Of a stretch of 45,417 nt of DNA, positions 24,455-33,402 are shown one piece after another. The stretch spans positions 1 through 45,417 of the forward strand of contig JAABTH010000015.1 in NCBI GenBank assembly GCA_011389985.1, in the 5' to 3' direction. This DNA is from Bacillota bacterium. GTDB taxonomy: Bacteria > Bacillota > Dethiobacteria > DTU022. A model generated the notes under the pieces. It was given only the letters and a program-made list of their open reading frames with translations, made no database searches and was not told the DNA's origin. A program made the position numbers and the translations under genes. How positions within the stretch are numbered: position 1 is the stretch's first letter; each line of letters opens with the position of its first letter.

Positions 24455-26626
24455 ATGATAAACCCACTATCACATGAAAAAAATCTAATCAATACAAATG
24501 ACCTGGAAGCTTTCTTTTATCCCCGCTCCCTCGCGGTAATAGGAGCAAGTCAAAATGCTTTAAAACCGAACGGAATTCCTTTGTACCTCTTAAATATGTT
24601 TGGATATCGAGGTGACGTATACCCCGTTAACCCGAAGTATGACCGGGTCGGTGGTTTAAAATGTTACAGTTCAATACTGGACATTGATAGCCCTATAGAT
24701 CTTGCCATAATTGGTGTTAATGAAGCTCAGGCTATGGAAGTGTTATATGAATGTGCCGAGAAGAAAGTAAAAGCGGCCATAGTATTTACTTCAGGATTTG
24801 CGGAAGTTGGCGAAAATGGCCGGTTAAAACAGGCAGAAATGAAGAAACTGGCTGACAAAAGCGGGATGCGCATTCTGGGACCAAATTGTCTTGGGGTCCT
24901 GAACTATTATAACGGCTGTATGGCCAGTTTCTTCTATAACCAGGAGAGAAAAGACCTGGTGCACCCCGAAATGCTTTCCTTCATCACTCAGAGCGGCGGT
25001 TTAGGTGGTATTATATACCAGATGGTTATTCAGCTTTCTATTGGCTTTAATTACTTTGTAAGTACCGGTAACGAAGCCGATGTTTCCTTCGCTGAAATCC
25101 TTAATTACTTTTCAGAACGTGATGAAGTATCCATAGTAGCCGGTTATATGGAAGGGCTTCAGGGTGACGGTAAACTTTTTATTGAGGCTTGTAAAAAAGC
25201 GCTGCATAATAAAAAGCTTGTAACCATGCTTAAAGTTGGCAGAACAGAAAGCGGGGCGGCTGCAGCAGCATCTCACACCGGGGCCCTGGTTGGTTCCGAT
25301 CAAGTATACGATGGAGTATTTAAGCAGTTTGCAATACCGCGGGCAGATGATGTAGAGCAGATGAATGCTCTTATTACTCTTTTTGCCGCCGGCAGATTGC
25401 CAAGAGGAAAAAAGATGGCTATTATAACCATTTCGGGTGGCAGCGGTGTTGTAGTGGCCGATAAATGTCCTGAATATGGTATTGAAGTGGTTTCTCTGAC
25501 AGAAGTAACACAGGAGAAACTACGCGGTATATTACCTTCATTTGGAGCTGTTGGCAACCCGGTAGATCTTACATCGCAGCTTTTTTTTGATACAGAGCTT
25601 TTCCAGCGCTCACTGCGTTTGGTAATGCAGGATCCTCAGGTTGATCTAGGAGGATTTTTCTATAACCTTGAGATGCCTGACCCTGATGCTGATAAAAAGA
25701 TAATAGATGTTTATAATGATATTGAAAAACCCCTTGTTGTCTTTACCTGGCCAACGGGGCAGGATTATGCCATGGAAGCAAAACAAAAAATAGTTCAGGC
25801 TGGAGTGCCTGTTATTGAACATATACCGAGCGGTCTCTGGGCTATTAGTGCATTGGCTGAATGGGTCGGTAAGTCTTCAGAAAGCAGAATATATCCAACT
25901 TACCGCCCGGGAAGCGAGCGAGATAAGGCCTTTGCCCTTATAAAGAGTGATTTAAAGGGCAGCAGCAGGACTATGACAGAATATGCATCCAAAGAAATCC
26001 TTAAGACATATGAAATACCTGTAACAAAGGAGCTGATTGCAAAAACTGCAGATGAAGCAGTTAGTGCCGCTGAAAAAATCGGCTATCCCCTGGTTATGAA
26101 GATCCTGTCACCGGATCTTCCCCATAAAAGTGATGCCGGTGGAGTAGTATTGAATATAAATGATCGTGAAGGGGTTAAAACTGCCTTTGAAGTAATTATA
26201 AAAAATGCAAAAAAATATAAGCCTGATGCATTTCTTGAAGGAATTCTTGTCCAGGAAATGCTTGGCAGCGGTCTTGAAGTAATATTAGGCATTAAGAAAG
26301 ATCCTGTATTCGGGCCGGCTGTCATTATAGGCCTGGGCGGTATCTTTGTTGAAGTTTTAAAAGATGTTTCGACCAGGGTAGCTCCTCTTAGGGAAGAAGA
26401 TGCCAGGGAAATGATTAATGAATTAAAAGGACGAGCGCTCTTTGAAGGGCTGCGTGGCCAAAAACCGCTGGATATCAATGCTCTGGTTTCTGTATTACTA
26501 AAAGTTTCGCGGCTGGCTGTTGAGCTGGAAGATAATATTGATGAAATGGATATCAATCCTTTAGTCGTTTATGAGGAGGGCAAAGGCGTTGTTGCTGCCG
26601 ATGCCCTGATCGTTAAAAACAGTTAA
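24455..26626 (+). CDS. ADP-forming acetyl/acyl-CoA synthetase (fused alpha and beta domains)
   Basis: This 723-residue enzyme converts acyl-CoA, ADP and phosphate to acid, CoA and ATP, or the reverse. The order is an N-terminal CoA-binding domain (FYPRSLAVIGAS, residues 22-32), the succinyl-CoA ligase-like domain with TQSGGLGG, the phosphohistidine loop ASHTGALVGSD with His274, and a C-terminal ATP-grasp domain (about 495-720: YPLVMKILSPDLPHKSDAGG, then DINPLVV). The fused layout matches the NDP-forming Acd family found in archaea, protists and anaerobic bacteria. Protein acetyltransferase (Pat) fusions would carry a GNAT domain, which is absent. AAGGAAGGGG precedes the ATG. The acyl substrate cannot be told from sequence. 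It probably yields ATP by substrate-level phosphorylation in fermentation. Confidence 0.92.
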   Translation: MINPLSHEKNLINTNDLEAFFYPRSLAVIGASQNALKPNGIPLYLLNMFGYRGDVYPVNPKYDRVGGLKCYSSILDIDSPIDLAIIGVNEAQAMEVLYECAEKKVKAAIVFTSGFAEVGENGRLKQAEMKKLADKSGMRILGPNCLGVLNYYNGCMASFFYNQERKDLVHPEMLSFITQSGGLGGIIYQMVIQLSIGFNYFVSTGNEADVSFAEILNYFSERDEVSIVAGYMEGLQGDGKLFIEACKKALHNKKLVTMLKVGRTESGAAAAASHTGALVGSDQVYDGVFKQFAIPRADDVEQMNALITLFAAGRLPRGKKMAIITISGGSGVVVADKCPEYGIEVVSLTEVTQEKLRGILPSFGAVGNPVDLTSQLFFDTELFQRSLRLVMQDPQVDLGGFFYNLEMPDPDADKKIIDVYNDIEKPLVVFTWPTGQDYAMEAKQKIVQAGVPVIEHIPSGLWAISALAEWVGKSSESRIYPTYRPGSERDKAFALIKSDLKGSSRTMTEYASKEILKTYEIPVTKELIAKTADEAVSAAEKIGYPLVMKILSPDLPHKSDAGGVVLNINDREGVKTAFEVIIKNAKKYKPDAFLEGILVQEMLGSGLEVILGIKKDPVFGPAVIIGLGGIFVEVLKDVSTRVAPLREEDAREMINELKGRALFEGLRGQKPLDINALVSVLLKVSRLAVELEDNIDEMDINPLVVYEEGKGVVAADALIVKNS

Positions 26627-26648
26627 GTTAGTTTAATAACTTTTAGTG

Positions 26649-26684
26649 ACCCGATATGTTATAATACCTATCGGGTGATTTTTT
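26649..26684 (+). terminator. Intrinsic terminator with a -10 promoter element in its loop
   Basis: ACCCGATA (26649-26656) pairs with TATCGGGT (26669-26676) and is followed by TTTTTT (26679-26684), directly before the next ATG. The 12-base loop contains TGTTATAAT with a perfect TATAAT (26660-26665) and TG extension. The element may end transcription of the acyl-CoA synthetase gene while starting that of the next gene. The -35 region is weak. Confidence 0.65.
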
Positions 26685-27101
26685 ATGGAGAAATTAAAAA
26701 TAAAACTTACTGATTACTTAGTAATCATTGCAATACTGGTTTGGGGCGCGGCAGGATTCTGGTTTAACCTTCAGCAGGTTAGCGCTGCAGAACGTAAGTA
26801 TGCAACTATCTATATTGAAAACCAGCAGGTTGCCGAGCTTTCACTGGCACCGGGTGAAACTTATAACTATTCATTTCAGTTTGGTAATGAAAAAGAGCAT
26901 ACAGCATACGTTGAGATTGAAGATGGAAAGGTCAGGATGTTACCTATTGATGAAGAACTTTGCCCCAGCGCCATTTGCTCGCACACCGGTTGGATAGAAC
27001 ATGAATATGAAAGCATTGTCTGTTTGCCAAACAGAATTGTGGTTGTATTTTCCGAAATTCCCGAAGGCAACGATGAAGGCATTGACGGAGTAACTTTTTA
27101 A
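26685..27101 (+). CDS. Membrane-anchored NusG-domain-II protein
   Basis: This 138-residue protein has one N-terminal transmembrane segment (residues 11-28) and a small extracytoplasmic beta domain of the NusG domain II type. The conserved cysteine pattern is CPSAICSHTGWI and later IVCLPNRIVVVF, the mark of this family. Relatives are often next to genes for FMN-dependent electron transport, heptaprenyl synthesis (Gx) or ApbE, but no such gene is adjacent here. The function is unknown. ATG 26685 comes directly after the terminator T-run; GGGTGAT at 26673-26679 may serve as ribosome binding site. It is followed by the strong promoter at 27148. Confidence 0.82.
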   Translation: MEKLKIKLTDYLVIIAILVWGAAGFWFNLQQVSAAERKYATIYIENQQVAELSLAPGETYNYSFQFGNEKEHTAYVEIEDGKVRMLPIDEELCPSAICSHTGWIEHEYESIVCLPNRIVVVFSEIPEGNDEGIDGVTF

Positions 27102-27147
27102 CTGATTTTATTTAGGCCTTTTTGTCGAAAATATAATATTACTTTTG

Positions 27148-27176
27148 TTGACAAAGAAAATCAAGGTCTATATAAT
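27148..27176 (+). promoter_or_regulatory. Perfect-consensus sigma-A promoter of the yceD-rpmF-plsX-fab cluster
   Basis: TTGACA (27148-27153) and TATAAT (27171-27176) match the consensus exactly with 17 bp between. Transcription would start near 27183, 20 bases before the first gene. It is the strongest promoter visible in the window and heads a run of twelve same-strand genes without another obvious terminator. Confidence 0.9.
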
Positions 27177-27202
27177 TACTTTAGTTTTTTTGGGGTGTAG
27201 AG

Positions 27203-27733
27203 ATGCAGATATTTATTCCTGAGTTACGATTAAAAAATGGCGATGCAGTTGATTACAGTTTTGAAAGTCAGCTGTCTGATATCCTTGATGATTCATCGGC
27301 CGGTGGGAGCTTAAAGCTTTTGGTTAGTGCTTCCTGCAGCGGCGATCAAGTTTTGATCAAAGGTGTTCTTGAAGTTACAGCAAAGTTTGATTGTTCGAGG
27401 TGCCTTGAGCCATTTAACCATACTTTTAAAACTGATTTTTCGGAAGCCTTTACTGTCACCGGGGAAAATACTGAGAATGATAATCGTGATACGCTTGCCG
27501 AGAAAGCGGCAAATAAGCTTACAATTTCAGGAGATTATTTATACCTCGATGAATATATTCGCCAGTTGATAATCCTGACCGAGGATTACAATCCTGTTTG
27601 TAAACCTGACTGCAAGGGGCTTTGTCCCAACTGTGGGGCTGATTTGAACAAAGCGCCCTGTGATTGCAGTAGTAATAATAACCAAATTGACGTAAGGCTG
27701 CTTAAGCTTAAAGAATTAAGCCCCGGCAGTTGA
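27203..27733 (+). CDS. yceD: YceD/DUF177 family protein
   Basis: This 176-residue protein belongs to the YceD (DUF177) family, known from its constant place before rpmF and, in plants and bacteria, from a role in 23S rRNA or L32 accumulation. Features are the N-terminal half with VTAKFDCSRCLEPFNH and the C-terminal zinc-type cysteine cluster CKPDCKGLCPNCGADL, ending in CDC. ATG 27203 lies after a moderate ribosome binding site (GGGGTG near 27190). rpmF begins 21 bases after its stop. The role is inferred from the family and the neighbour. Confidence 0.9.
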   Translation: MQIFIPELRLKNGDAVDYSFESQLSDILDDSSAGGSLKLLVSASCSGDQVLIKGVLEVTAKFDCSRCLEPFNHTFKTDFSEAFTVTGENTENDNRDTLAEKAANKLTISGDYLYLDEYIRQLIILTEDYNPVCKPDCKGLCPNCGADLNKAPCDCSSNNNQIDVRLLKLKELSPGS

Positions 27734-27754
27734 GTCTGATAAGGAGGCGTTATT

Positions 27755-27931
27755 GTGGCTGTTCCAAAAAGAAGAACCTCGAAGTCGAAGCGGAATATGA
27801 GACGAGCTCATAATAAACTTACTGTTCCCCGGCTGGTTCCCTGCCCGCAATGTCACGAGTTGAAGCCGACCCACCGGGTATGCTTAAATTGTGGTTATTA
27901 CAAGAATCGGGAAGCTGTAAAAGTGAACTAA
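27755..27931 (+). CDS. rpmF: Ribosomal protein L32
   Basis: This 58-residue ribosomal protein starts at GTG 27755, with AAGGAGG at 27741-27747. It reads MAVPKRRTSKSKRNMRRAHN, the L32 signature, then CPQCHE and CLNCGYY, the two CxxC zinc knuckles of the zinc-binding form. The end is NREAVKVN before TAA 27929-27931. It lies between yceD and plsX, the usual order. The zinc-binding form implies no zinc-independent substitution for this copy. Confidence 0.97.
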   Translation: MAVPKRRTSKSKRNMRRAHNKLTVPRLVPCPQCHELKPTHRVCLNCGYYKNREAVKVN

Positions 27932-27938
27932 TTTTAAT

Positions 27939-27971
27939 TACGCCCCTTTTGCACATGCAATAAGGGGCGTA
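27939..27971 (+). terminator. Hairpin between rpmF and plsX
   Basis: TACGCCCCTT (27939-27948) pairs with AAGGGGCGTA (27962-27971), and an inner TGCA/TGCA can pair within the loop. There is no T-run after it, so it may slow or partly stop transcription, or protect the 3' end of rpmF RNA and thereby uncouple its level from plsX. Confidence 0.45.
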
Positions 27972-28012
27972 CTGTACCTGCGGCCACCGGCAGAACGGGG
28001 AAGGTGATGTGC

Positions 28013-29050
28013 TTGGTTAAAGTAGCTGTTGACGCTATGGGCGGAGACAACGCGCCCGGAGAAATTATCAGGGGCGCATTATCTGCGCTTTCTTCTTTAG
28101 AAGATTTGCATATAATCTTAGTCGGGCAAGAGTATAAGATAAATGAAGTGCTAAAAAATCTCGACTATCCGGCAAATAAGGTAGAAGTATTTCACACCGA
28201 AGAGGTTATAGAGTGTGATGATGATCCGGGACTCTCAATAAGAAGCAAAAAGAAATCTTCAATGGTGCAGACTTTGCAGTTAGTCCGCTCCGGTGAGGCC
28301 GATGCAGCTTTAAGCGCTGGTAACACAGGGGCCTTAATGGCTGCCGGATTATTGTTTCTTGGGCGGCTGACAGGCATCAGCAGACCTGCCCTGCTCACAC
28401 CGATGCCCAGCTTTGGCGGCCAACCGGTTCTTTACCTCGATGTAGGTGCAAACATGGATGCCCGCCCGGAGCAGCTTCTGCAATATGCATATATGGGTCG
28501 GGTATATGCTCAGCAGGTCATAGGTCTGGCTGAACCGCGTATTGCCCTGCTTAATGTAGGGGTGGAATCAAATAAAGGCAATAACCAGATTAAAAAGGCA
28601 TATAAGCTTTTTGATGAACATTTGCCTGGTTTTTGTGGCAATGTTGAAGGAACTGAAGCATTTTTTAATGCTGCTGACGTTGTAGTGTGCGATGGGTTTG
28701 TGGGCAATATCTTTCTAAAGACTGCAGAAGGGCTTTCAAGGGCCATATTAAGTTATTTTAGAATTGGTATTAAAATAAAACTTAGATATAAACTGGGAGC
28801 TTATCTGCTTAAACCGATTTTTCTTGGCCTGCGTGAAAAAGTGGATTCTTCCGGTTATGGCGGAGCTCCTCTTCTGGGAGTAAATGGGCTTTGTATAAAG
28901 TGTCATGGTTCTGCAAAGGCCAGATCTATTGAGCAGGCTTTAATTAAACAGGCTTATCCCTTTGTTCATAACAGGGTGATTGACCTGCTGCAGGAAGCGT
29001 TGAAGGAGCTTTCCTGCGAAATCGGGGAGGTTAAAGATTCTGAGCAGTGA
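28013..29050 (+). CDS. plsX: Phosphate acyltransferase PlsX
   Basis: This 345-residue enzyme makes acyl-phosphate from acyl-ACP, the first step of phospholipid synthesis with PlsY. The family start VKVAVDAMGGDNAPGEI, the segment DADAALSAGNTGALMA-like (GEADAALSAGNTGALMAAG) and YGGAPLLGVNG are all present. The TTG 28013 start is chosen because GAAGGTG ends 6 bases before it and the protein then starts as in relatives; GTG 28004 and ATG 28007 overlap that site. In Firmicutes FapR usually precedes it, but not here. fabH follows with its ribosome binding site inside the plsX end. Confidence 0.95.
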   Translation: MVKVAVDAMGGDNAPGEIIRGALSALSSLEDLHIILVGQEYKINEVLKNLDYPANKVEVFHTEEVIECDDDPGLSIRSKKKSSMVQTLQLVRSGEADAALSAGNTGALMAAGLLFLGRLTGISRPALLTPMPSFGGQPVLYLDVGANMDARPEQLLQYAYMGRVYAQQVIGLAEPRIALLNVGVESNKGNNQIKKAYKLFDEHLPGFCGNVEGTEAFFNAADVVVCDGFVGNIFLKTAEGLSRAILSYFRIGIKIKLRYKLGAYLLKPIFLGLREKVDSSGYGGAPLLGVNGLCIKCHGSAKARSIEQALIKQAYPFVHNRVIDLLQEALKELSCEIGEVKDSEQ

Positions 29051-30029
29051 GATTAATACAATAATTACAGGAACAGGTATGGCCCTTCCTCCAAAAATTA
29101 TTACAAATAAAGACCTTGAGGAAATGGTTGAGACAACTGATGAATGGATTGTCTCCAGAACGGGCATACGCGAAAGAAGAAAACTTGAAGAAGGCTTGTC
29201 AGCAGCCGATTTAGCTGAAAAAGCATCTCTTGAAGCGCTCGAAGCGGCATCGCTTGATCCTTCTGATTTGGATTTAATCTTAGTCGCTACTGTTACTCCT
29301 GACTACCCGACCCCGGCAACATCATGCCTGCTTCAGGCCAGGCTTAGCGCACTTAATGCAGGAGCCATGGATCTATCTGCAGGCTGCACCGGTTTCATTT
29401 ATGCCCTCTCAGTAGGGCACCAGTTTATTAAAAACGGAGCCTGTAAAAATATTCTCGTAGTCGGGGTAGAAGTTTTAACCAGGGTCACCGATTGGGAAGA
29501 TCGCGGTACCTGTGTGCTTTTTGGAGATGGAGCCGGCGCAGTGGTTATTAGTGCCAGCCGTGAAGACAGGGGTATCTTTAGTTTTTCACTAAAGGCTGAT
29601 GGCAGAGGTGCCGAACTACTGATGGTGCCCGGTGGCGGTAGTGCTATGCCGGCCAGCCTGGAAAGTATTTCTAATCGAGCTCATTTTATTAAAATGAACG
29701 GTAATGAAATATTTAAATTTGCCGTTCGTGTTGTTGAAGATACCTTGTTCGAAATGCTTGCAGAAAAAGAGCTCAAGCCGGAAGACCTTGATTTTCTTAT
29801 ATTACACCAGGCTAACCTGAGAATCATTGAACATGTTCGGAAACGTCTTAAATTGCCTAAAGAAAAAGTTCCGGTAAATATAGATCGCCTTGGCAATACC
29901 TCTTCTGCAACAATTCCCATTGCTATTCATGAAGAAATCAGAGCCGGTCGTTTGCGCCAGGGAGATCTTGTGGCCATGGTCGCTTTCGGAGCCGGTCTTA
30001 CCTGGGGCGGTCTACTGATTAAATGGTAG
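29040..30029 (+). CDS. fabH: 3-oxoacyl-ACP synthase III (FabH), probable CTG start
   Basis: FabH starts fatty acid synthesis by condensing acetyl-CoA with malonyl-ACP. The triad is Cys116 (AGCTGFIYAL), His in LHQANLRIIEHV and Asn in LGNTSSAT. The first standard start in frame, ATG 29079, would remove the opening beta strand (INTIITGTG) and place the cysteine at 103; relatives have it near 112. In frame upstream, GGGGAGG (29024-29030) is followed 9 bases later by CTG 29040, giving MSSEINTIITGTG, a complete N-terminus of 329 residues. ATT 29037 is the alternative. The reading overlaps plsX by 11 bp. fabD follows after 29 bases. Confidence 0.94.
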   Translation: MSSEINTIITGTGMALPPKIITNKDLEEMVETTDEWIVSRTGIRERRKLEEGLSAADLAEKASLEALEAASLDPSDLDLILVATVTPDYPTPATSCLLQARLSALNAGAMDLSAGCTGFIYALSVGHQFIKNGACKNILVVGVEVLTRVTDWEDRGTCVLFGDGAGAVVISASREDRGIFSFSLKADGRGAELLMVPGGGSAMPASLESISNRAHFIKMNGNEIFKFAVRVVEDTLFEMLAEKELKPEDLDFLILHQANLRIIEHVRKRLKLPKEKVPVNIDRLGNTSSATIPIAIHEEIRAGRLRQGDLVAMVAFGAGLTWGGLLIKW

Positions 30030-30058
30030 CAGATATGTGAAACGAGGTTTGATACATC

Positions 30059-31003
30059 ATGAAAATAGCGGTATTGTTCCCCGGTCAGGGTGCTCAGTTT
30101 GCTGGTATGGGTCTTGACTTTTATAATAAATATCCACAGGCTGAAGTTGTTTTTGATCAGACAGCTGCGGCATTAGGTGATGCATTCATTAATACCATAT
30201 TTAAGGGTCCGGAAGTTAAGTTACAGCAAACCGAAATTACACAACCTGCAATTCTGGCAGTTAGCGCAGCAATATATAGCGTTTTGGAAAACCTTGGCCT
30301 GAAACCTTACGGTCTGGCCGGTCTTAGTCTGGGTGAATACAGCGCTCTTGTTGCTGCCGGCTCAATCTCATTTGAAGATGCCCTTCCCTTGGTCCAGAAA
30401 AGGGGCATCTATATGCAGGAAGCAGTGCCTGCCGGTGAAGGCACCATGGCAGCCATAATGGGTGTGCCGCATAAGATCGTAGAAAAAATCTGTCATGAAG
30501 CAACAGATGAAGATCTCGTTTCGCCGGCAAATTACAACTGTCCCGGACAGACAGTAATTTCAGGTAATACCAAAGCAGTTAACCGGGCCATTGAGCTTGC
30601 CCGTAAAGCCGGAGCTAAGAAAATTACAGCTCTTAAAGTTAGCGCCCCCTTTCACTGTGCTTTGCTTAATCCTGTGGAAGAAAGGCTGGCTTTGGAATTG
30701 GAAACAATTATAGTCAACGAACCTTCAATCCCTGTTGTTTTTAATGCAACTGCCGGGTTTGCCCGTAATCCAGATCAAATAAAAGCGAATCTTGTAACAC
30801 AGGTAAGCAGCCCTATTTTGTGGGAACAGTCAATCCGTGTTCTGATTGCTGCCGGTATTGAAAGCTTTATTGGCCTGGGTCCCGGAAATTCACTCAGCCG
30901 TCTGATGAAACGTATTGCTCCGGAGATGGAAACATACACTGTGGAGAAAGTAGAAGATATCGAAGAACTGGTTCAGAAAGGTATTTTCAATACTGATCTA
31001 TAG
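30059..31003 (+). CDS. fabD: Malonyl-CoA:ACP transacylase
   Basis: This 314-residue enzyme loads malonyl groups on acyl carrier protein. It begins KIAVLFPGQGAQFAGMG, has the nucleophile in GLSLGEYSALVAAG, the substrate arginine in QKRGIYMQEAVP, and the histidine in SAPFHCALL, all diagnostic. ATG 30059 follows GAGG at 30044-30047. It is part of the fab operon, and fabG begins 81 bases later after an AT-rich gap without a visible terminator. Confidence 0.96.
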   Translation: MKIAVLFPGQGAQFAGMGLDFYNKYPQAEVVFDQTAAALGDAFINTIFKGPEVKLQQTEITQPAILAVSAAIYSVLENLGLKPYGLAGLSLGEYSALVAAGSISFEDALPLVQKRGIYMQEAVPAGEGTMAAIMGVPHKIVEKICHEATDEDLVSPANYNCPGQTVISGNTKAVNRAIELARKAGAKKITALKVSAPFHCALLNPVEERLALELETIIVNEPSIPVVFNATAGFARNPDQIKANLVTQVSSPILWEQSIRVLIAAGIESFIGLGPGNSLSRLMKRIAPEMETYTVEKVEDIEELVQKGIFNTDL

Positions 31004-31084
31004 AAGTCAATTTATAGTTATGATTTAATTAATCCGGACAATTCATACATATATATTGTAAAAAACAGGTGGTGTGGTAGCATT

Positions 31085-31828
31085 ATGGAACTTAAGGGGA
31101 AGACTGCAATTATAACTGGGGCCTCTCGCGGTATCGGCAGGGCAACTGCTCTGGCGCTTGCTAAGGCGGGCGCTAATGTTGTAATCAATTACACCAGTAA
31201 TGAGCTCAAAGCAGCTGCGGTTAAAGAACAGATAGAAAATGATGGCGGCAGTGCCGTTATATTTAAGGCCGATGTAACTGAGTACAAACAGTGTGAAGCG
31301 TTGGTTCAGTGTGCTATTGACCATTTTAACAGAGTTGATATACTAATAAATAATGCCGGTATAACTCGTGATAACCTTTTAGCCCGAATGAAGCCTGAAG
31401 AATGGCGGGAAGTTATTGATACTAATTTATCCGGTGTTTATAATTGCTGCCGGGCGGTAATGCGGCCGCTTTTGAAACAAAAAAGCGGCGGACGTATTAT
31501 AAACATAGCTTCAGTAGCCGGCATTCATGGAAATAGTGGTCAGGCTAATTATGCTGCTGCCAAAGGCGGGGTAATTTCTTTTACTAAATCACTGGCTAAG
31601 GAGCTTGGGTCTCGTAATGTAACTGTTAATGCAGTTGCCCCCGGTTTTATCGAGACTGAAATGACCGAAGCTCTTTCAGGACAGGTTAAAGAGCAGGTGC
31701 TATCCCGCATAGCGCTTGGTCGCTTCGGACAGCCCGAAGATGTAGCTGATTTGGTGCTTTTTCTAGCTTCATCGGCTGCTTACATAACCGGTCAGGTTAT
31801 TGTCGTGGATGGCAGCCTTTCTATGTGA
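31085..31828 (+). CDS. fabG: 3-oxoacyl-ACP reductase
   Basis: This 247-residue short-chain dehydrogenase reduces 3-ketoacyl-ACP with NADPH. Visible are the nucleotide-binding TGASRGIGRA (residues 11-20), NNAG near residue 89, the catalytic Ser in IASVAG, the YAAAK pair of Tyr and Lys, and the PGFIETEMT loop. Position between fabD and acpP supports FabG over other SDR enzymes. GGTGGTGTGG lies before ATG 31085 as a moderate ribosome binding site. Confidence 0.95.
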   Translation: MELKGKTAIITGASRGIGRATALALAKAGANVVINYTSNELKAAAVKEQIENDGGSAVIFKADVTEYKQCEALVQCAIDHFNRVDILINNAGITRDNLLARMKPEEWREVIDTNLSGVYNCCRAVMRPLLKQKSGGRIINIASVAGIHGNSGQANYAAAKGGVISFTKSLAKELGSRNVTVNAVAPGFIETEMTEALSGQVKEQVLSRIALGRFGQPEDVADLVLFLASSAAYITGQVIVVDGSLSM

Positions 31829-31893
31829 CACGAAGTCAATTAAATGATAAACTGTTACTGTTGGTTTTATAGACGATGGAAGGAGGTGATTAA

Positions 31894-32121
31894 GTGAGCG
31901 TTGAGAATAAAGTAAAAGGAATAATTGCCGATCAGCTTGAAGTAGGAATAGATAAACTTACTCTGGATACCACTTTTGAGGATATCGACGCTGATTCACT
32001 TGATATCGTGGAGTTGGTTATGGCTCTCGAAGAGGAGTTCGACCTCGAAATTTCCGACCAGGAAATTGAAAATATTAAAACCGTTGGCGATGTAGTCCGC
32101 TATATAGAGTCGAAAGTATAG
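31894..32121 (+). CDS. acpP: Acyl carrier protein
   Basis: This 75-residue acidic helical protein carries the growing acyl chain. The phosphopantetheine site is Ser35 in [18 protein letters not shown], preceded by the usual helix 1 and followed by helices 3-4 ([19 protein letters not shown]). GTG 31894 is preceded by AAGGAGGTGATTAA, a very strong ribosome binding site fitting the high ACP demand. fabF follows after 20 bases. Confidence 0.97.
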   Translation: MSVENKVKGIIADQLEVGIDKLTLDTTFEDIDADSLDIVELVMALEEEFDLEISDQEIENIKTVGDVVRYIESKV

Positions 32122-32141
32122 TACTTAGCAGAGGTGAAACC

Positions 32142-33380
32142 GTGCGTAGAGTAGTAATCACCGGAATCGGGGTCATGACACCTGTGGGCTCCGATAAAAA
32201 TATTTTCTGGAATAATTTAGTCAACGGAAAAAGTGGTATTTCAAATGTAGAAAGCTTTGATGTAAGCCAATACCCAAGCCGTATTGCCGGTGAGATCAAA
32301 GAATTTGATCCGACTGTATGCATGGAAAAACGGGAGGCTAAAAGGGTCGACCGCTTCACCCAACTCGGAGTGTGCGCTGCAATGCAGGCCTGGCATGATG
32401 CGGGCCTGGATCATGTACAGCTAAACAAGGAAGATGTCGGGGTGCTTGTAGGCTCTGGCATTGGTGGCATTCAAACAACGGAAGAACAGTTGCAGATACT
32501 GGCTGAAAAAGGTCCGAGACGTGTCAGCCCCTTTATGGTACCTGCCCTGATAGCCAATATGGCTTCAGGCTATATTTCCATCATGCTGGGGTTAAGAGGG
32601 CCTAATTCTACAGTAGTGACCGCCTGCGCTTCATCTACCCATGCTGTTGGAGATGCCTGGCACATTATCGGACGTGGTGACGCAGAAATTATGGTAGCGG
32701 GTGGAGCAGAGGCTGCTATAAGCCATCTTGCCTTCTCCGGTTTTTCTTCAGCAAGGGCGCTTTCTACCCGTAATGATGAACCTGAAAGAGCATCCAGGCC
32801 TTTTGATCTGGAGAGGGACGGTTTTGTCATAGGTGAAGGTTCAGGCATTGTCATTCTTGAGACATTTGAACATGCACTTAAACGCGGTGCCCATATTTAT
32901 GGTGAAATTGTCGGTTACGGCATGTCGGGAGACGCTTATCATATGACTGCGCCTGATCCTGAAGGGCGGGGGGCGTTTCTCTGCATGCAAAGAGCTTTGA
33001 AAAGCGCCGGATTATCGGTTGAAGAGGTCGATTATATTAACGCTCACGGTACTTCAACAGAATTTAATGATAAGATAGAAACAAAGGCCATTAAAAAGCT
33101 ATTTAAAGAGCATGCCTATCAGCTGGCCGTCAGTTCCACAAAATCGATGACCGGACATCTGCTGGGAGCTGCCGGTGCAGTTGAACTTATTGCCACACTC
33201 CTGATCATGGAAAATGGGGTTATTCATCCGACTATTAATTATGATTATCCCGATCCTGAATGTGATCTCGATTATGTTCCAAACAAGGCCAGGAAGAATG
33301 CAGTAAAGTTTGCCCTATCTAATTCCTTTGGTTTTGGCGGAACTAATGCTACCTTAGCTGTCAAAAAATATCAGTCGTAA
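32142..33380 (+). CDS. fabF: 3-oxoacyl-ACP synthase II
   Basis: This 412-residue ketosynthase elongates acyl-ACP with malonyl-ACP. The nucleophile Cys162 lies in [15 protein letters not shown], and the histidines are in [11 protein letters not shown] and [12 protein letters not shown]. The start [15 protein letters not shown] and the end [11 protein letters not shown] are standard. GTG 32142 follows GAGGTGAAA. It is the last fab gene of the cluster; no fabK, fabI, fabZ or acc genes lie nearby, so the enoyl reduction and dehydration steps are encoded elsewhere. Confidence 0.96.
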   Translation: MRRVVITGIGVMTPVGSDKNIFWNNLVNGKSGISNVESFDVSQYPSRIAGEIKEFDPTVCMEKREAKRVDRFTQLGVCAAMQAWHDAGLDHVQLNKEDVGVLVGSGIGGIQTTEEQLQILAEKGPRRVSPFMVPALIANMASGYISIMLGLRGPNSTVVTACASSTHAVGDAWHIIGRGDAEIMVAGGAEAAISHLAFSGFSSARALSTRNDEPERASRPFDLERDGFVIGEGSGIVILETFEHALKRGAHIYGEIVGYGMSGDAYHMTAPDPEGRGAFLCMQRALKSAGLSVEEVDYINAHGTSTEFNDKIETKAIKKLFKEHAYQLAVSSTKSMTGHLLGAAGAVELIATLLIMENGVIHPTINYDYPDPECDLDYVPNKARKNAVKFALSNSFGFGGTNATLAVKKYQS

Positions 33381-33402
33381 ATAATGTTGATGAGGAAATA
33401 AT

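Noticed and set aside
29079-29081. ATG 29079 as the fabH start
   Set aside because: It would delete the first beta strand of the thiolase fold; the AGGA before it is part of the conserved GTG coding sequence.
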